Part shown: in pieces, positions 1-7,760 of the stretch
How positions within the stretch are numbered: position 1 is the first letter of the stretch
How the letters are laid out: each line of letters begins with the position of its first letter
From: Clostridiales bacterium
Lineage (GTDB): Bacteria > Bacillota > Clostridia > Christensenellales > CAG-138
Assembly (NCBI GenBank): GCA_918244965.1
Contig: CAKJYC010000047.1
Span: 1 to 36,373 of the forward strand
DNA: 36,373 nt
Direction: 5' to 3'
Made by a program: the position numbers and the translations under genes
The notes under the pieces: model-generated
Told to the model about the DNA's origin: nothing
What the model saw: the letters and a program-made list of their open reading frames with translations, nothing else
Databases searched by the model: none

Positions 1-60
1 AGTAACACAATCGTCCTTCGTTCGCTATTCTTTTATTCCAGCGGCAGTAGTAGCTGCCTT

Positions 61-110
61 GCTGTGGGAACGGTGGGAAACCTTCCAGCGTTTTCCACCA
101 TTCCCACAGC
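61..110. repeat. Large imperfect inverted repeat upstream of secG
   Basis: Arms 61-80 and 91-110 are complementary at 18 of 20 positions around a 10-base spacer, giving a very stable hairpin on either strand. No T-tract follows on the plus strand, so it is not a classic intrinsic terminator in that direction. GTAACA (2-7) and TGTTAC (115-120) flank it in inverted orientation, which suggests a larger nested palindrome. It may be an intergenic repeat element or the end of an upstream transcript. No gene was recognised in 1-229. Confidence 0.7.
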
Positions 111-169
111 TACCTGTTACAGATCATTGTAACACCTACACTATTATACAAATCTTTTTCGTTTTATGC

Positions 170-198
170 TTGCATTTTTGATAGGTGCATGGTATAAT
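170..198 (+). promoter_or_regulatory. Sigma-A type promoter of secG
   Basis: TTGCAT at 170-175 and TATAAT at 193-198 are separated by exactly 17 bases. This places a start near 205, about 25 bases before the secG ATG. Confidence 0.8.
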
Positions 199-229
199 CA
201 TTTCCGCAGATATTTTTGGAGGAACTGTT

Positions 230-490
230 ATGGGTATTTTGATGTGGGTTGTAGCGGGCATTCTCGTGCTTTCTTCGATCTTGATGTGCGTGGTCGTGCT
301 GATTCAGCAGACCAAGTCTTCCGGTCTCGGCGCTGCATACGGCGGCGACACCGTTTCCTTCTCGCAGAGAGGCAAGGCGGCAAGCCGTGAAGCCAAGCTG
401 CAGAAGATCACCGTTGTTCTTGCGATCGTGATTGCGGTCATGGCCATCGCGCTTCTGCTGATTGCCAAATTCGCAAAGGTATCGCTTTAA
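230..490 (+). CDS. secG: Preprotein translocase subunit SecG
   Basis: This is an 86-residue membrane protein of the SecYEG channel, where SecG assists SecA-driven translocation. Two hydrophobic segments (about residues 3-24 and 59-80) flank a loop with LIQQTKSSGLGAAYGG, the family signature. The frame is open further upstream, but the ATG at 230 is preceded by GGAGG (218-222) at good spacing, so it is preferred over an ATG at 185. In many Bacillota secG is followed by rnr and then smpB and ssrA; here smpB follows directly and rnr is not in between. A consensus promoter lies just upstream and a hairpin follows. Confidence 0.93.
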   Translation: MGILMWVVAGILVLSSILMCVVVLIQQTKSSGLGAAYGGDTVSFSQRGKAASREAKLQKITVVLAIVIAVMAIALLLIAKFAKVSL

Positions 491-511
491 TCGGAACAGT
501 CAGAGCTAACA

Positions 512-541
512 ACGGTGCATCTTCGGATGCACCGTTTCTAT
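512..541 (+). terminator. Hairpin terminator or attenuator between secG and smpB
   Basis: A 10-bp perfect stem (512-521 with 526-535) is capped by a TTCG tetraloop and followed by the pyrimidine-rich stretch TTCTATTCTT. The T-tract is weak, so partial read-through into smpB is likely. The smpB ribosome site lies right after it. Confidence 0.7.
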
Positions 542-562
542 TCTTGTAAAGGAGGACGTGCC

Positions 563-1030
563 ATGCCGGTACACAAGGGAATCAAAGTCGCCGCGCAAAA
601 CCGCAAGGCGCGTCACGATTATTTCATTGAGGACACCTACGAATGCGGGATCGCGCTGCAGGGAACCGAGGTCAAGTCGATCCGAAACGGATCGCTGAAC
701 CTGAAGGACAGCTATGCGCAGGTCAAAAACGGCGAGCTGTTCCTGATCGGCATGCACATCAGTCCGTACGAGCAGGGCAATATCTATAACCACGACCCGT
801 TCCGTACGCGTAAGCTCCTTGCACACGCACGTGAGATCCGCAAGCTTAATACGCTCTCGCAGGCGGACGGCTACAGTCTCGTTCCCCTGTCCGTCTATTT
901 CAAGGACGGTAAGGTGAAGGTCGAGCTGGCTGTGGCAAAGGGCAAGAAGCTCTATGACAAGCGCGCAAGCATTGCGGACCGCGACGCCGACCGCGACATC
1001 GAGCGGAACATCAAAAAGCAGTATCGCTGA
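563..1030 (+). CDS. smpB: SsrA-binding protein SmpB
   Basis: SmpB binds the tRNA-like domain of tmRNA and delivers it to stalled ribosomes in trans-translation. The 155-residue length is typical. Family motifs visible are [20 protein letters not shown] near the N-terminus, GTEVKSIR, the [13 protein letters not shown] segment, and a basic C-terminal tail ([17 protein letters not shown]) that folds in the mRNA channel. The start is the ATG at 563 behind GGAGG (551-555); the frame is open upstream to an ATG at 515 that overlaps the hairpin and lacks a ribosome site. It lies directly upstream of ssrA, its RNA partner, as in many Bacillota. Confidence 0.96.
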   Translation: MPVHKGIKVAAQNRKARHDYFIEDTYECGIALQGTEVKSIRNGSLNLKDSYAQVKNGELFLIGMHISPYEQGNIYNHDPFRTRKLLAHAREIRKLNTLSQADGYSLVPLSVYFKDGKVKVELAVAKGKKLYDKRASIADRDADRDIERNIKKQYR

Positions 1031-1070
1031 CGAAAATCGGCATACAATAAGAACACCACGGACCGATCAT

Positions 1071-1424
1071 GGGGGCGAAATGGTTTCGACGGGGATCGCG
1101 GACGTGGGATCAGCGAGCCGAAGCCCCGTGCTTCGTTAAAAACGGGAAACGTCAAAATAACTGACAACAATCACACTCAACTCGCAGCTGCATAAAGCAG
1201 CTACGCGTCCGCCCGAAAAAACCTACCGTTTCGGAACCGGGCGTCATTAGGGTAGGGAACGAACCTGCGTAAGCTTTGCCGCAGGCCGGGCTTTATGAAG
1301 CTACCGTAACGCGGAGCCTGTCGGCGGGCGCCGCGCGAGGGGAATCCCAAAGCACCGACTGCGCTCGGAGAAGATCCTGCCAACGGGTTTTCGGACGGGG
1401 GTTCGACTCCCCCCGCCTCCACCA
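1071..1424 (+). ncRNA. ssrA: tmRNA (transfer-messenger RNA)
   Basis: The 5' end GGGGGCG pairs with CGCCTCC before the 3' ACCA, forming the tRNA-like acceptor stem; the T arm GGGGG-TTCGACT-CCCCC precedes it. The tag frame is at 1163-1195, after ATAACT, and encodes DNNHTQLAAA then TAA. With the tmRNA-borne alanine the degradation tag is predicted as ADNNHTQLAAA. Mature length including the encoded CCA is about 354 nt. The last 12 bases (1413-1424) are the left attachment repeat of the prophage; because the repeat restores the gene end, tmRNA stays intact in the lysogen. The native downstream terminator has been moved to 27007-27043 and replaced by a phage terminator at 1544-1579. Confidence 0.96.
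1413..1424 (+). repeat. attL core (3' end of ssrA)
   Basis: CCGCCTCCACCA is identical to the copy at 26994-27005. Bases outside the 12-mer differ on both sides. Left of it is host ssrA; right of it (from 1425) is phage DNA. Confidence 0.92.
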
Positions 1425-1543
1425 CTCAAGCCAAAAACCGAAGGTTTATATTTTCGGTCGGTGGAGAATCGTCTCAATCGTTCGAACTGAAAATACAGTT
1501 TTCCGTGAGACGGCGGATGCTGGTTTTGAGCTCCGCAAAATGC

Positions 1544-1579
1544 AAATCAGCCGGGGATTGATCCCCGGCTGATTTCTTT
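1544..1579 (+). terminator. Phage intrinsic terminator now serving ssrA
   Basis: Perfect 15-bp arms (1544-1558 and 1561-1575) surround TG and are followed by CTTTAT. In the lysogen this is the first terminator after ssrA. In the circular phage it would follow the integrase gene, whose extended frame stops at TGA 1559-1561 at the hairpin tip. Confidence 0.88.
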
Positions 1580-1584
1580 ATACA

Positions 1585-1614
1585 TAAAAAAGCCTCCGCC
1601 GAAGCGGATGCTTT
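1585..1614 (-). terminator. Terminator of the phage late operon
   Basis: Read on the minus strand, a GC-rich stem with a TTCG loop (around 1591-1612) is followed by TTTTTT. It lies just after the holin gene and ends the long leftward transcript before it can run antisense into ssrA. Confidence 0.85.
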
Positions 1615-1639
1615 TACGTGGTTGCGTCTGTGTGTAATG

Positions 1640-1840
1640 TCAGTATCGTTTCAGGCTCGGGTTGTTGCCGTTGCAGTAGATCAGCGTCGTCGCCAGTGCG
1701 ACGCCGATCGCACCGAATACCGGGTGCATCTCAACGCCCGCGCTCATTAGCGAGCTCACAACAGCCTCGTAAACACAGCTTACGAGCCCGATCCAGAACA
1801 GCAGGCTCTTCGCTCTGCTCTGCGTTTCAAGCGTTTCCAT
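1640..1840 (-). CDS. Putative phage holin (two membrane segments)
   Basis: This is a 66-residue protein with two hydrophobic stretches (about residues 13-33 and 41-56) and a charged N-terminus, the architecture of small class II holins. Holins open the membrane at a set time so that endolysin reaches the wall. It is the last gene of the late operon, behind AAGGAG, next to the endolysin module and before the terminator. No specific holin family was recognised; the call rests on size, topology and place. Confidence 0.65.
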   Translation of the reverse strand: METLETQSRAKSLLFWIGLVSCVYEAVVSSLMSAGVEMHPVFGAIGVALATTLIYCNGNNPSLKRY

Positions 1841-1853
1841 TGTCTTATCTCCT

Positions 1854-1940
1854 TCACAGCGTGTCGTCTACTTCTTTGACCTCATATTGCTCCATAGAGA
1901 GAGCTCCGGTCGAAAACGGTTTCAAACATCTTACCAGCAT
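1854..1940 (-). CDS. 28-residue ORF with a FSTGA-x-SM motif
   Basis: An ATG at 1938-1940 follows AGGAAAACAAACA, giving an 8-base spacing from AGGA, and the frame ends with TGA at 1854-1856, overlapping the start of the holin ribosome site. The translation contains KPFSTGALSMEQYEVKEVDD. This resembles the N-terminus of the phage protein at 10968-11435 (KEAFSTGAISMGKGDVREL), with FSTGA, SM, V and an acidic tail aligned. It may be a real mini-protein or the remnant of a duplicated domain. Function unknown. Confidence 0.45.
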   Translation of the reverse strand: MLVRCLKPFSTGALSMEQYEVKEVDDTL

Positions 1941-1964
1941 TGTTTGTTTTCCTTTCTTGTTTTT

Positions 1965-2342
1965 TTATTGTTCAGATCTGTTTTGTTTCAGATCGTCTTC
2001 CCTTACGATCTTGTCGTGCGGCAGCAGGTGCGTTTCGACATACTCTTTCACGGCTCCATTTCCGCCTTTTTCGATGTATTCTCTACCCGCGCTGATTCTT
2101 TCGGAAAGCGGGATCGAATCGGTCATAACGGTCAGTCGAAGCAGTGACATATACTGTGCGTTGTCATGCTCGATCAGCGTGCCGATCTGCTCGCCCTGCT
2201 TCCTGATCGCTTCAAGCACGTCTTCCAGTTTCGTCTTCATCTTCCTGTAGTATTTCACAGCGGCGGTTATCCCGCCGACGATCACGGTCAGCCAGCCGAT
2301 GATCTTTGCGGCTATCTCGAGGATCTGCAGTGCGTTATCCAC
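1965..2342 (-). CDS. Single-pass membrane protein of the lysis module
   Basis: The GTG start at 2340-2342 follows a G-run (GGGGGG) on the minus strand and overlaps the endolysin stop by 8 bases. The 125-residue product has one N-terminal membrane span (about residues 9-30, IIGWLTVIVGGITAAVKYY) followed by a hydrophilic, partly coiled-coil tail (KLEDVLEAIRKQGEQIGTLI). This layout fits a holin partner or an antiholin-like protein. No family was recognised; placement between endolysin and holin supports a role in lysis. A longer frame to 2435 exists but would run deep into the endolysin gene. Confidence 0.6.
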   Translation of the reverse strand: MDNALQILEIAAKIIGWLTVIVGGITAAVKYYRKMKTKLEDVLEAIRKQGEQIGTLIEHDNAQYMSLLRLTVMTDSIPLSERISAGREYIEKGGNGAVKEYVETHLLPHDKIVREDDLKQNRSEQ

Positions 2343-3111
2343 GCCAGACACCCCCCAGCGCCATAATCGTATCGTGACCGGCGATCCCGTCGACTTCCAG
2401 TCCCTTCGCGCGCTGATACTCCTTGACGTTGTCACACGTCAGCCGGCCGAAGTTTTTGCTCGCGGCCGTGCCCGTCGTGATCCCCTTGTTATATCCGTGC
2501 GCGATCAGCAGTTTTTTGAGCTCGATAACGTCCTCACCCTTACAGCCCAGCTTGAGCAGCCGCGTGAATACATACGCACCCGGCTCCGGCTCCGGCTGCG
2601 GATCCTCATCGTATTTGAGCGTCTTCCACCTGCCGAAGCGATTCCAATATCCGGCCTTGCGCTTGTTCTCCACGACGCCGAAGTCGCGGCCCCGGCACTC
2701 GATCTGCTTTTCGCCAGTGCACACGCCGACGTGCACGATGCGCGTCCCGTCATGATGGAATACGAGATCACCCGGACGCAGCTCCGCCTCTGTGATCTTG
2801 TCGCATGCCGCATACAGACCGCGCGAGGAGATGTCCGACTTTTGTAGTCCGAGCTTGTGAAGCGCCCAGTACACGAGTCCGGAACAGTCGAACGCCCTGA
2901 TCTCCGTTACGCCAGTCTTGAGTCGTTTTTCGTACAGCGCGACCGATCTTGCTGCATTCGCCGCGCTGGTCTCGTGGCGCTCGATCCAACCGACCGGGTC
3001 GGACATGGCCGATACGTTTTGACCGTCGCCGCCCCACACGTAGATTCCGCGCCCGACCTGCGTGCGCAGCAGGTCCAGAAACACGCTGACCGGCACTGTC
3101 TTTTCGCCCAT
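2335..3111 (-). CDS. Endolysin: NlpC/P60 peptidase with peptidoglycan-binding domain
   Basis: The 258-residue protein has an N-terminal NlpC/P60 cysteine peptidase (about residues 10-165): the catalytic cysteine is C76 in FDCSGLVYW and the histidine is H126 in HVGVCTG. A short QPEPEPG linker (about 173-178) leads to a C-terminal PG_binding_1-like domain (about 183-257; LLKLGCKGEDVIELKKLL and GIAGHDTIMALGG). NlpC/P60 enzymes cut peptide bonds in the peptidoglycan stem. No signal peptide is present, in keeping with holin-dependent release. It follows the tail gene Tal and precedes the holin genes. Confidence 0.9.
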   Translation of the reverse strand: MGEKTVPVSVFLDLLRTQVGRGIYVWGGDGQNVSAMSDPVGWIERHETSAANAARSVALYEKRLKTGVTEIRAFDCSGLVYWALHKLGLQKSDISSRGLYAACDKITEAELRPGDLVFHHDGTRIVHVGVCTGEKQIECRGRDFGVVENKRKAGYWNRFGRWKTLKYDEDPQPEPEPGAYVFTRLLKLGCKGEDVIELKKLLIAHGYNKGITTGTAASKNFGRLTCDNVKEYQRAKGLEVDGIAGHDTIMALGGVWRG

Positions 3112-3124
3112 TTCTTATTCCCCC

Positions 3125-4222
3125 TCAAAAAATATGCGGATTTGTTATATCTTTTTCGAGCTCCGCGAGCGTATCCGCCGCGTTTTTCTCGATCTCGCCG
3201 ACCGTCAGGGTGTTGTATCTGTCGGTCAGTACGTTATAGACCGACTTGACGGCCCGCTCGGTCGTCGAGACGCCGAACCGCGGGAAGCTGACCTGCAGCG
3301 AGTCGCCCAGCTCGATGTCCTTGTCGGACAGTCCGTACACATTCGCGCGGGCGCCAAAAAACGACGTCTCTATACTGACCGCCGGATCGCCGATCTTGTT
3401 TTTCGCGATGTATTTTTGCGTTTCGGCCTGCAGCAGCCTTACGGCCGGCAGCTGTTCAAAACAGCTTGTCAGATCGAGCACAAAGTATTTATCGTGCAGC
3501 CCCGTGCTGCCGGTCGGTACAAGCGCCGACCGGAATTGATTGTCCTTGCTATAATGCGCGTAGACCGCTGTATACGTGTTGTCGATATCCGCCTCGCGCC
3601 GGAATCCGGTCATGTTTACACCGTACTGGATGGTATATGGCAGGTCGCGCCCGCGGCGATCGTGCAGCGTCGCGATCACAATTTTGCGGCTGCCGTCATA
3701 CTCATACTCCAGCTCGCCGCCGAAAACGCTCTGCAGAGATCCGTCCGCCCCGGCGAGCGCCTGCGCCAGTGAGCGCGGCGTGTCGATGACAAACTCCGTC
3801 TCCGTGTCCGTAATCCCGCTGTACCACACCCGGATTCTGTCCGCACCGAGCCGGTCGTTGTTGAGCCCCGTTACAGCGCCCCGGATCCCGGTGCGCTGCG
3901 TCGGCAGCATGACCGCTGCGTTGAGATCGTAAAAGGCATGATGCGCAGAGATCTGTATCGCTCCGTTGATCACCTGCCCGATCCGATAGATCCGGAAGGG
4001 ATTTCCGACGCGATCTGACGGACGTGCCTTGCAAAACAGGATCATGTCAAGGTCGATCGCGTCCGCGTGCTTGCCGTCGACCGGGTACTCAAGGTCGAGG
4101 TCAAATGCGCCGTTGAGCTCCTCGGCGACCGTGCAGGAGCGTGCGTTCGACAGCACGCCGAGCCCGTAGCTCTTTGTCATGTCGGTCGTTTCGAGCGCGT
4201 CGTTGTCAAACAGCTTGATCAT
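3125..4222 (-). CDS. Tail-associated baseplate protein (Tal / prophage endopeptidase tail family)
   Basis: This protein of about 365 residues comes directly after Dit, the usual place of Tal in Gram-positive siphophages. Its N-terminal part (IKLFDND..., ARSCTVAEELNGAFDLDLEYP) matches the gp44/Tal hub fold that caps the tail tube. It is short: it has only the hub region and a small C-terminal helix, with no long fibre or peptidase extension. The ATG at 4220-4222 overlaps the Dit stop (ATGA); a TTG at 4228 has better spacing to GAGG, so the start is uncertain by two codons. The family call is from sequence feel and gene order. Confidence 0.8.
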   Translation of the reverse strand: MIKLFDNDALETTDMTKSYGLGVLSNARSCTVAEELNGAFDLDLEYPVDGKHADAIDLDMILFCKARPSDRVGNPFRIYRIGQVINGAIQISAHHAFYDLNAAVMLPTQRTGIRGAVTGLNNDRLGADRIRVWYSGITDTETEFVIDTPRSLAQALAGADGSLQSVFGGELEYEYDGSRKIVIATLHDRRGRDLPYTIQYGVNMTGFRREADIDNTYTAVYAHYSKDNQFRSALVPTGSTGLHDKYFVLDLTSCFEQLPAVRLLQAETQKYIAKNKIGDPAVSIETSFFGARANVYGLSDKDIELGDSLQVSFPRFGVSTTERAVKSVYNVLTDRYNTLTVGEIEKNAADTLAELEKDITNPHIF

Positions 4223-5040
4223 ATCCAAAAGTACCTCGGCTTTATGGTGTATTCAATTTCAAAATCCGGATCTGTCACGTTGTCGGTCGTGATCCAGATG
4301 TTTTCCCCGCGTTTGATCCCGTTTTTCTTATTTCCTGTTTCTGTGATCTCAATTTCGGCCGGGAAATCTTCTTCCCCCGGCACCCAGACCTCGCCGGTGC
4401 CGGTGTCGATCCCGATCGCATCGATCTCCGTGTTGCTTGCGATCGTGATGACGATCGCCCATGCGCTCGTCCGGGAAACCGGGTCGAAGCTGCGGACGTA
4501 GATCGTTTCCCCCGCCCGGAATCCGTCGTTGCCCTGCCGCTCAAGGTAGAGCAGCGGCCAGCAACGATCGTACGCGTACTGGGGGAAGCTCAGCGTGACC
4601 ATGTCGTCCGTATTGCCGGGGATGTTGCGCGTTTCCTCGGACGGGTGCTCCTCGTACCGCTGCGGTTGGCAGTCAAATTGGATAATGCCGCTGCCGTATT
4701 TACACAGGTGGTTTACAAACGACATCCCGCCGATCACGCGCGCCTTTTGGACGCGCCCCGCCCGATCGTACGTGTCGGTCAGATCCGCATATCCGGTCGG
4801 TGACAACAGCCAATGCACGATCTCTTCCGCCCGCGCCGCGAAATTTGTCACGCCCTTGCGAAAATAGACCTCATACTCCTGTGTACAGTTTGTAAAGGCC
4901 TCTTCGTCGATCACTTCGTCGCCGGATTTTCCGGGTATGCTGACGATCTCCTGCTTGCGTGCCGGCACGGCGCGCGCCGGATAGTATTGCACGATCAGCT
5001 CGTGCGATTCGCAATTTTCGCCGTTGAACGTAAAACTCAT
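4219..5040 (-). CDS. Distal tail protein (Dit)
   Basis: The 273-residue product begins MSFTFNGENCESHELIVQYY and contains VPARKQEIVSIPGKSGDEV and a YEVYFRKG strand, the pattern of the Dit/Siphovirus tail component N-terminal domain. A C-terminal beta-rich domain (about residues 150-273, WPLLYLERQGN and FDPVSRTSAWAI) completes it. Dit forms the hexameric ring joining tail tube and baseplate hub. Start and stop overlap both neighbours by 4 bases (ATGA). Confidence 0.85.
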   Translation of the reverse strand: MSFTFNGENCESHELIVQYYPARAVPARKQEIVSIPGKSGDEVIDEEAFTNCTQEYEVYFRKGVTNFAARAEEIVHWLLSPTGYADLTDTYDRAGRVQKARVIGGMSFVNHLCKYGSGIIQFDCQPQRYEEHPSEETRNIPGNTDDMVTLSFPQYAYDRCWPLLYLERQGNDGFRAGETIYVRSFDPVSRTSAWAIVITIASNTEIDAIGIDTGTGEVWVPGEEDFPAEIEITETGNKKNGIKRGENIWITTDNVTDPDFEIEYTIKPRYFWI

Positions 5041-7757
5041 GCATATACCGCCTTTCTTCGGTTCGCCGCGCGCTGCATCTTGATCATGACCGCGTCGGCA
5101 ATCTCATTGACATTTTGCCCGGCTGCAGCGTTGACCGTGGCACTGACGCCGCCGAGGTTTATCGTCGTCGTATTGTTTACCACGCCGCCCGTCGTCATCG
5201 CGTCAAACGCCGTGGACAGCGCAAATGCCTTCCTAATCCGTGTAGGTGCAAATACCTTCTCCCAGCCTTCGATCAGGCCGATCCCCATATACTCTCCGTA
5301 TTTTTCTGTGATCTTAGACGGCGAATTGATCTGCGCCGTCTCGCGCATGGTGTTCAGCGCCGCGTCAATCAGTTCTTTCGCCTTCATTTTCAGCGGACCC
5401 ATCTTGTGATCAAATCCAATGTCGATGCCGTCGCCGATCGCCTCGCCCAGCGCGATCGATTTTTTTTGCGCATCCTTCGTCAGCGTGTCAAACGCATGAT
5501 TCGCCGTTCGTTTCTGTCGGTCTTCCGTCTGCTGCATCCTGCTTTCGACCGATTCTTCGACTTCCGCCGATTTTTCTTGAGCGGCCGTTGTCAGCTCTTC
5601 CGCCTTTTTGTACAGCAGTTCAATGTCCGCTTCCAGCTCGGCGATCTTGTCGCGCTGTGCCTCCGCGGTCTCTGTGTATTCGTCACGCAGCTTCGCCGCC
5701 TCGTTGTAGCCTCTTTCGGCCTCGACCCATACTTCTCCTAATTCTTTTATCCACGTATATATGCCTTGAGCGTCATTTCCATCAAATCCCAGCAGCTGCG
5801 CAGCACTGATCGCTTCTTCATTCGAGAATTCACCGCTATACAGTTTTTTCCGGATTTCGACGGCTTGATCCCACAGCGTTTTGTATTCGTCGTATGTTTT
5901 TTTCAGTTCTTCGGCCTGTTTCCTATGCTCTTCAGCCAGCTCTTCGTTTTTCGTCGCCTCAAGATCGAGCTTTGCTACGTCGACAAAGGTGCCGGATCCC
6001 GCCTCATAGTAGGCTTGTGCGCGATAGTAGTCCGACATCGCTTGTATGCTGTTTCGGATTTCGCTTGTCGTCGCCGACCACTTTCCCGTCTCGCCGTCAA
6101 ATGTGAGATTGAGCTCCGGGAAGAGTTCGTTGAGCTTGCTTACCGCAGTTTTCAGTCGTTCGGTTTCTACTGCCGTCGGATTTGCCTTATTACTGATCTT
6201 GTCAAAGATCTCGATCCAGTGCTCGGCCTCCTGTTGCTTCGCATTCGCGTTTGCGATGCTGCTACCGACGCGATCCTCGGCGCGCTCGATCTCTTGCAGC
6301 GCGTCTCTGGCCTCCTGCAGCTTTTCGATTTCCGCCTTCGCCGCGTCGGACAAGCGTCCGTCTCTGATCGCCTTCGAGATCTCCGCGAACATGTTGGGGA
6401 TAATATTGACGATTCCTTTGATCAGTGACCAGCCGAGCTTGCCGCCCGCTGCGATGATTTTCGGCGCGTTTGCAAACAGATTGCCGAGTGTTTTTCCGAT
6501 CGTTTCTCCGAGGTCGCTCCACAGCTTACTGTCCGCCGCCTTCGACAGCAGCTTCGGCAACTTTCCGATCGCGCCCTTTGCCTTTTCCCCGACTTTTTTG
6601 AAAAAGCTCCCGACCATGTCGAGCGATTTCTTCGTAAACGTCTCAATGTCACCCGATTTCGATAAATCCTGCAGCAGCCCGACCGCTTTTTCTATATCCG
6701 GCAAAAATGCGATCCCGATTTTTGTCCCGAGCTGGCGTTTCATCGCTTCCAACGCGTTCTGCGTACGATTGAGGCTGTCCTGCACCTCGCTCATAGCATC
6801 GAGCTCCTCGCCGCTCATGACCGCGCCGACCTCGTGCGCCTCCCTGCGCAGGTCGTTCATCGCGTCGGCCCCGGCGAGGATCAGCGGGTTGAGATCCTGC
6901 GCCGACTTGCCGAGGATCTGCATCGCCAGTGCGTCGCGCTCTGTCGGGTTTTCTATCTCCCCCAGCGCGCGGATCACGTCGTCAAAAACAGCCTGATTGG
7001 ACCGGAGCGCCCCATTTTCGTCGGTCACCGCGACTCCGAGCGCCGCAAACGCGTCCGCCGTCTCCCCGGATCCATCCTGCGCCGAGCGCATGCTCTTGAT
7101 CAGCTTGGTTTGCGAGCTTTGTATCGTGTCAAAGCTCACGTCAAGTATGTCAGCTGCGTACTTGTACTCTTGGATCGCGTCCGTCGACATCCCCGTTGTC
7201 TTTGTCAACGTGTTGATCTCGTCCGCATACTCGGCTGTGTCTGTGACCGTTTCGACCGCGGCTTGTCCGATCTTTTTGATGCCGTCCGCGATCATCTTTT
7301 CGCCCTTGACGATCGCCTCCGATGCAAGATTCGCCTTCAGCACATCGCCGAAGATCGACGTCTTTTTCGTCGCGTCCTCTTCCTCGTTGCCGAGCTTTTC
7401 GACCTCGCCGGTTGTCCCCCGCGCCGAACTCTCCATTTTGTTTAGCTCGGATTTGGCCTTTGCCAACTGTTCCTTCCATTTGAGCGTGGCCTGACTGTCC
7501 TCGCCGGTCGCTGCGGTGGACTTTTTGACCGCGTCCTCCAGCTTGTCGACGAGCTTCTTCTGGTTCGCGATCTGTTCCGCCAGTTTTGCCTTGACCGCTT
7601 CCGACGCTTTTTCCTTGTCAGTCTCGTTATCGACCGCTGACGCGACGTCATTCATTTCGGCCGCAAGCGTTTTACTCTGTTGGATGATCTTATTGATCTC
7701 CGCCCGGTACTCTTTTTCGCCGTCTATTCCGATTTTGGGCCCGATGTTTACAGCCAT
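5037..7757 (-). CDS. Tail tape measure protein
   Basis: At 906 residues this is the longest phage gene. The N-terminal third is charged coiled coil (KEYRAEINKIIQQSKTLAAEMND and onward); residues about 190-360 carry the TMP core pattern (TKTTGMSTDAIQEYKYAADI, ALGEIENPTERDALAMQILG); the rest is long helices and a C-terminal INSPSKITEKYG segment typical of Clostridia and Bacilli tape measures. It sets tail length and is ejected with DNA. By the usual rule of about 1.5 Angstrom per residue it implies a tail near 130 nm. It starts 3 bases after the frameshifted chaperone stop. Confidence 0.93.
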   Translation of the reverse strand: MAVNIGPKIGIDGEKEYRAEINKIIQQSKTLAAEMNDVASAVDNETDKEKASEAVKAKLAEQIANQKKLVDKLEDAVKKSTAATGEDSQATLKWKEQLAKAKSELNKMESSARGTTGEVEKLGNEEEDATKKTSIFGDVLKANLASEAIVKGEKMIADGIKKIGQAAVETVTDTAEYADEINTLTKTTGMSTDAIQEYKYAADILDVSFDTIQSSQTKLIKSMRSAQDGSGETADAFAALGVAVTDENGALRSNQAVFDDVIRALGEIENPTERDALAMQILGKSAQDLNPLILAGADAMNDLRREAHEVGAVMSGEELDAMSEVQDSLNRTQNALEAMKRQLGTKIGIAFLPDIEKAVGLLQDLSKSGDIETFTKKSLDMVGSFFKKVGEKAKGAIGKLPKLLSKAADSKLWSDLGETIGKTLGNLFANAPKIIAAGGKLGWSLIKGIVNIIPNMFAEISKAIRDGRLSDAAKAEIEKLQEARDALQEIERAEDRVGSSIANANAKQQEAEHWIEIFDKISNKANPTAVETERLKTAVSKLNELFPELNLTFDGETGKWSATTSEIRNSIQAMSDYYRAQAYYEAGSGTFVDVAKLDLEATKNEELAEEHRKQAEELKKTYDEYKTLWDQAVEIRKKLYSGEFSNEEAISAAQLLGFDGNDAQGIYTWIKELGEVWVEAERGYNEAAKLRDEYTETAEAQRDKIAELEADIELLYKKAEELTTAAQEKSAEVEESVESRMQQTEDRQKRTANHAFDTLTKDAQKKSIALGEAIGDGIDIGFDHKMGPLKMKAKELIDAALNTMRETAQINSPSKITEKYGEYMGIGLIEGWEKVFAPTRIRKAFALSTAFDAMTTGGVVNNTTTINLGGVSATVNAAAGQNVNEIADAVMIKMQRAANRRKAVYA

Positions 7758-7760
7758 ACA

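Noticed and set aside
1201..1572. ORFs of 74-98 codons across ssrA
   Set aside because: They lie in tmRNA, have no ribosome site and look random; kept only the tag frame.
6046..6996. 316-codon plus-strand ORF within the tape measure gene
   Set aside because: Ser/Ala-rich shadow opposite the tape measure gene, no ribosome site.
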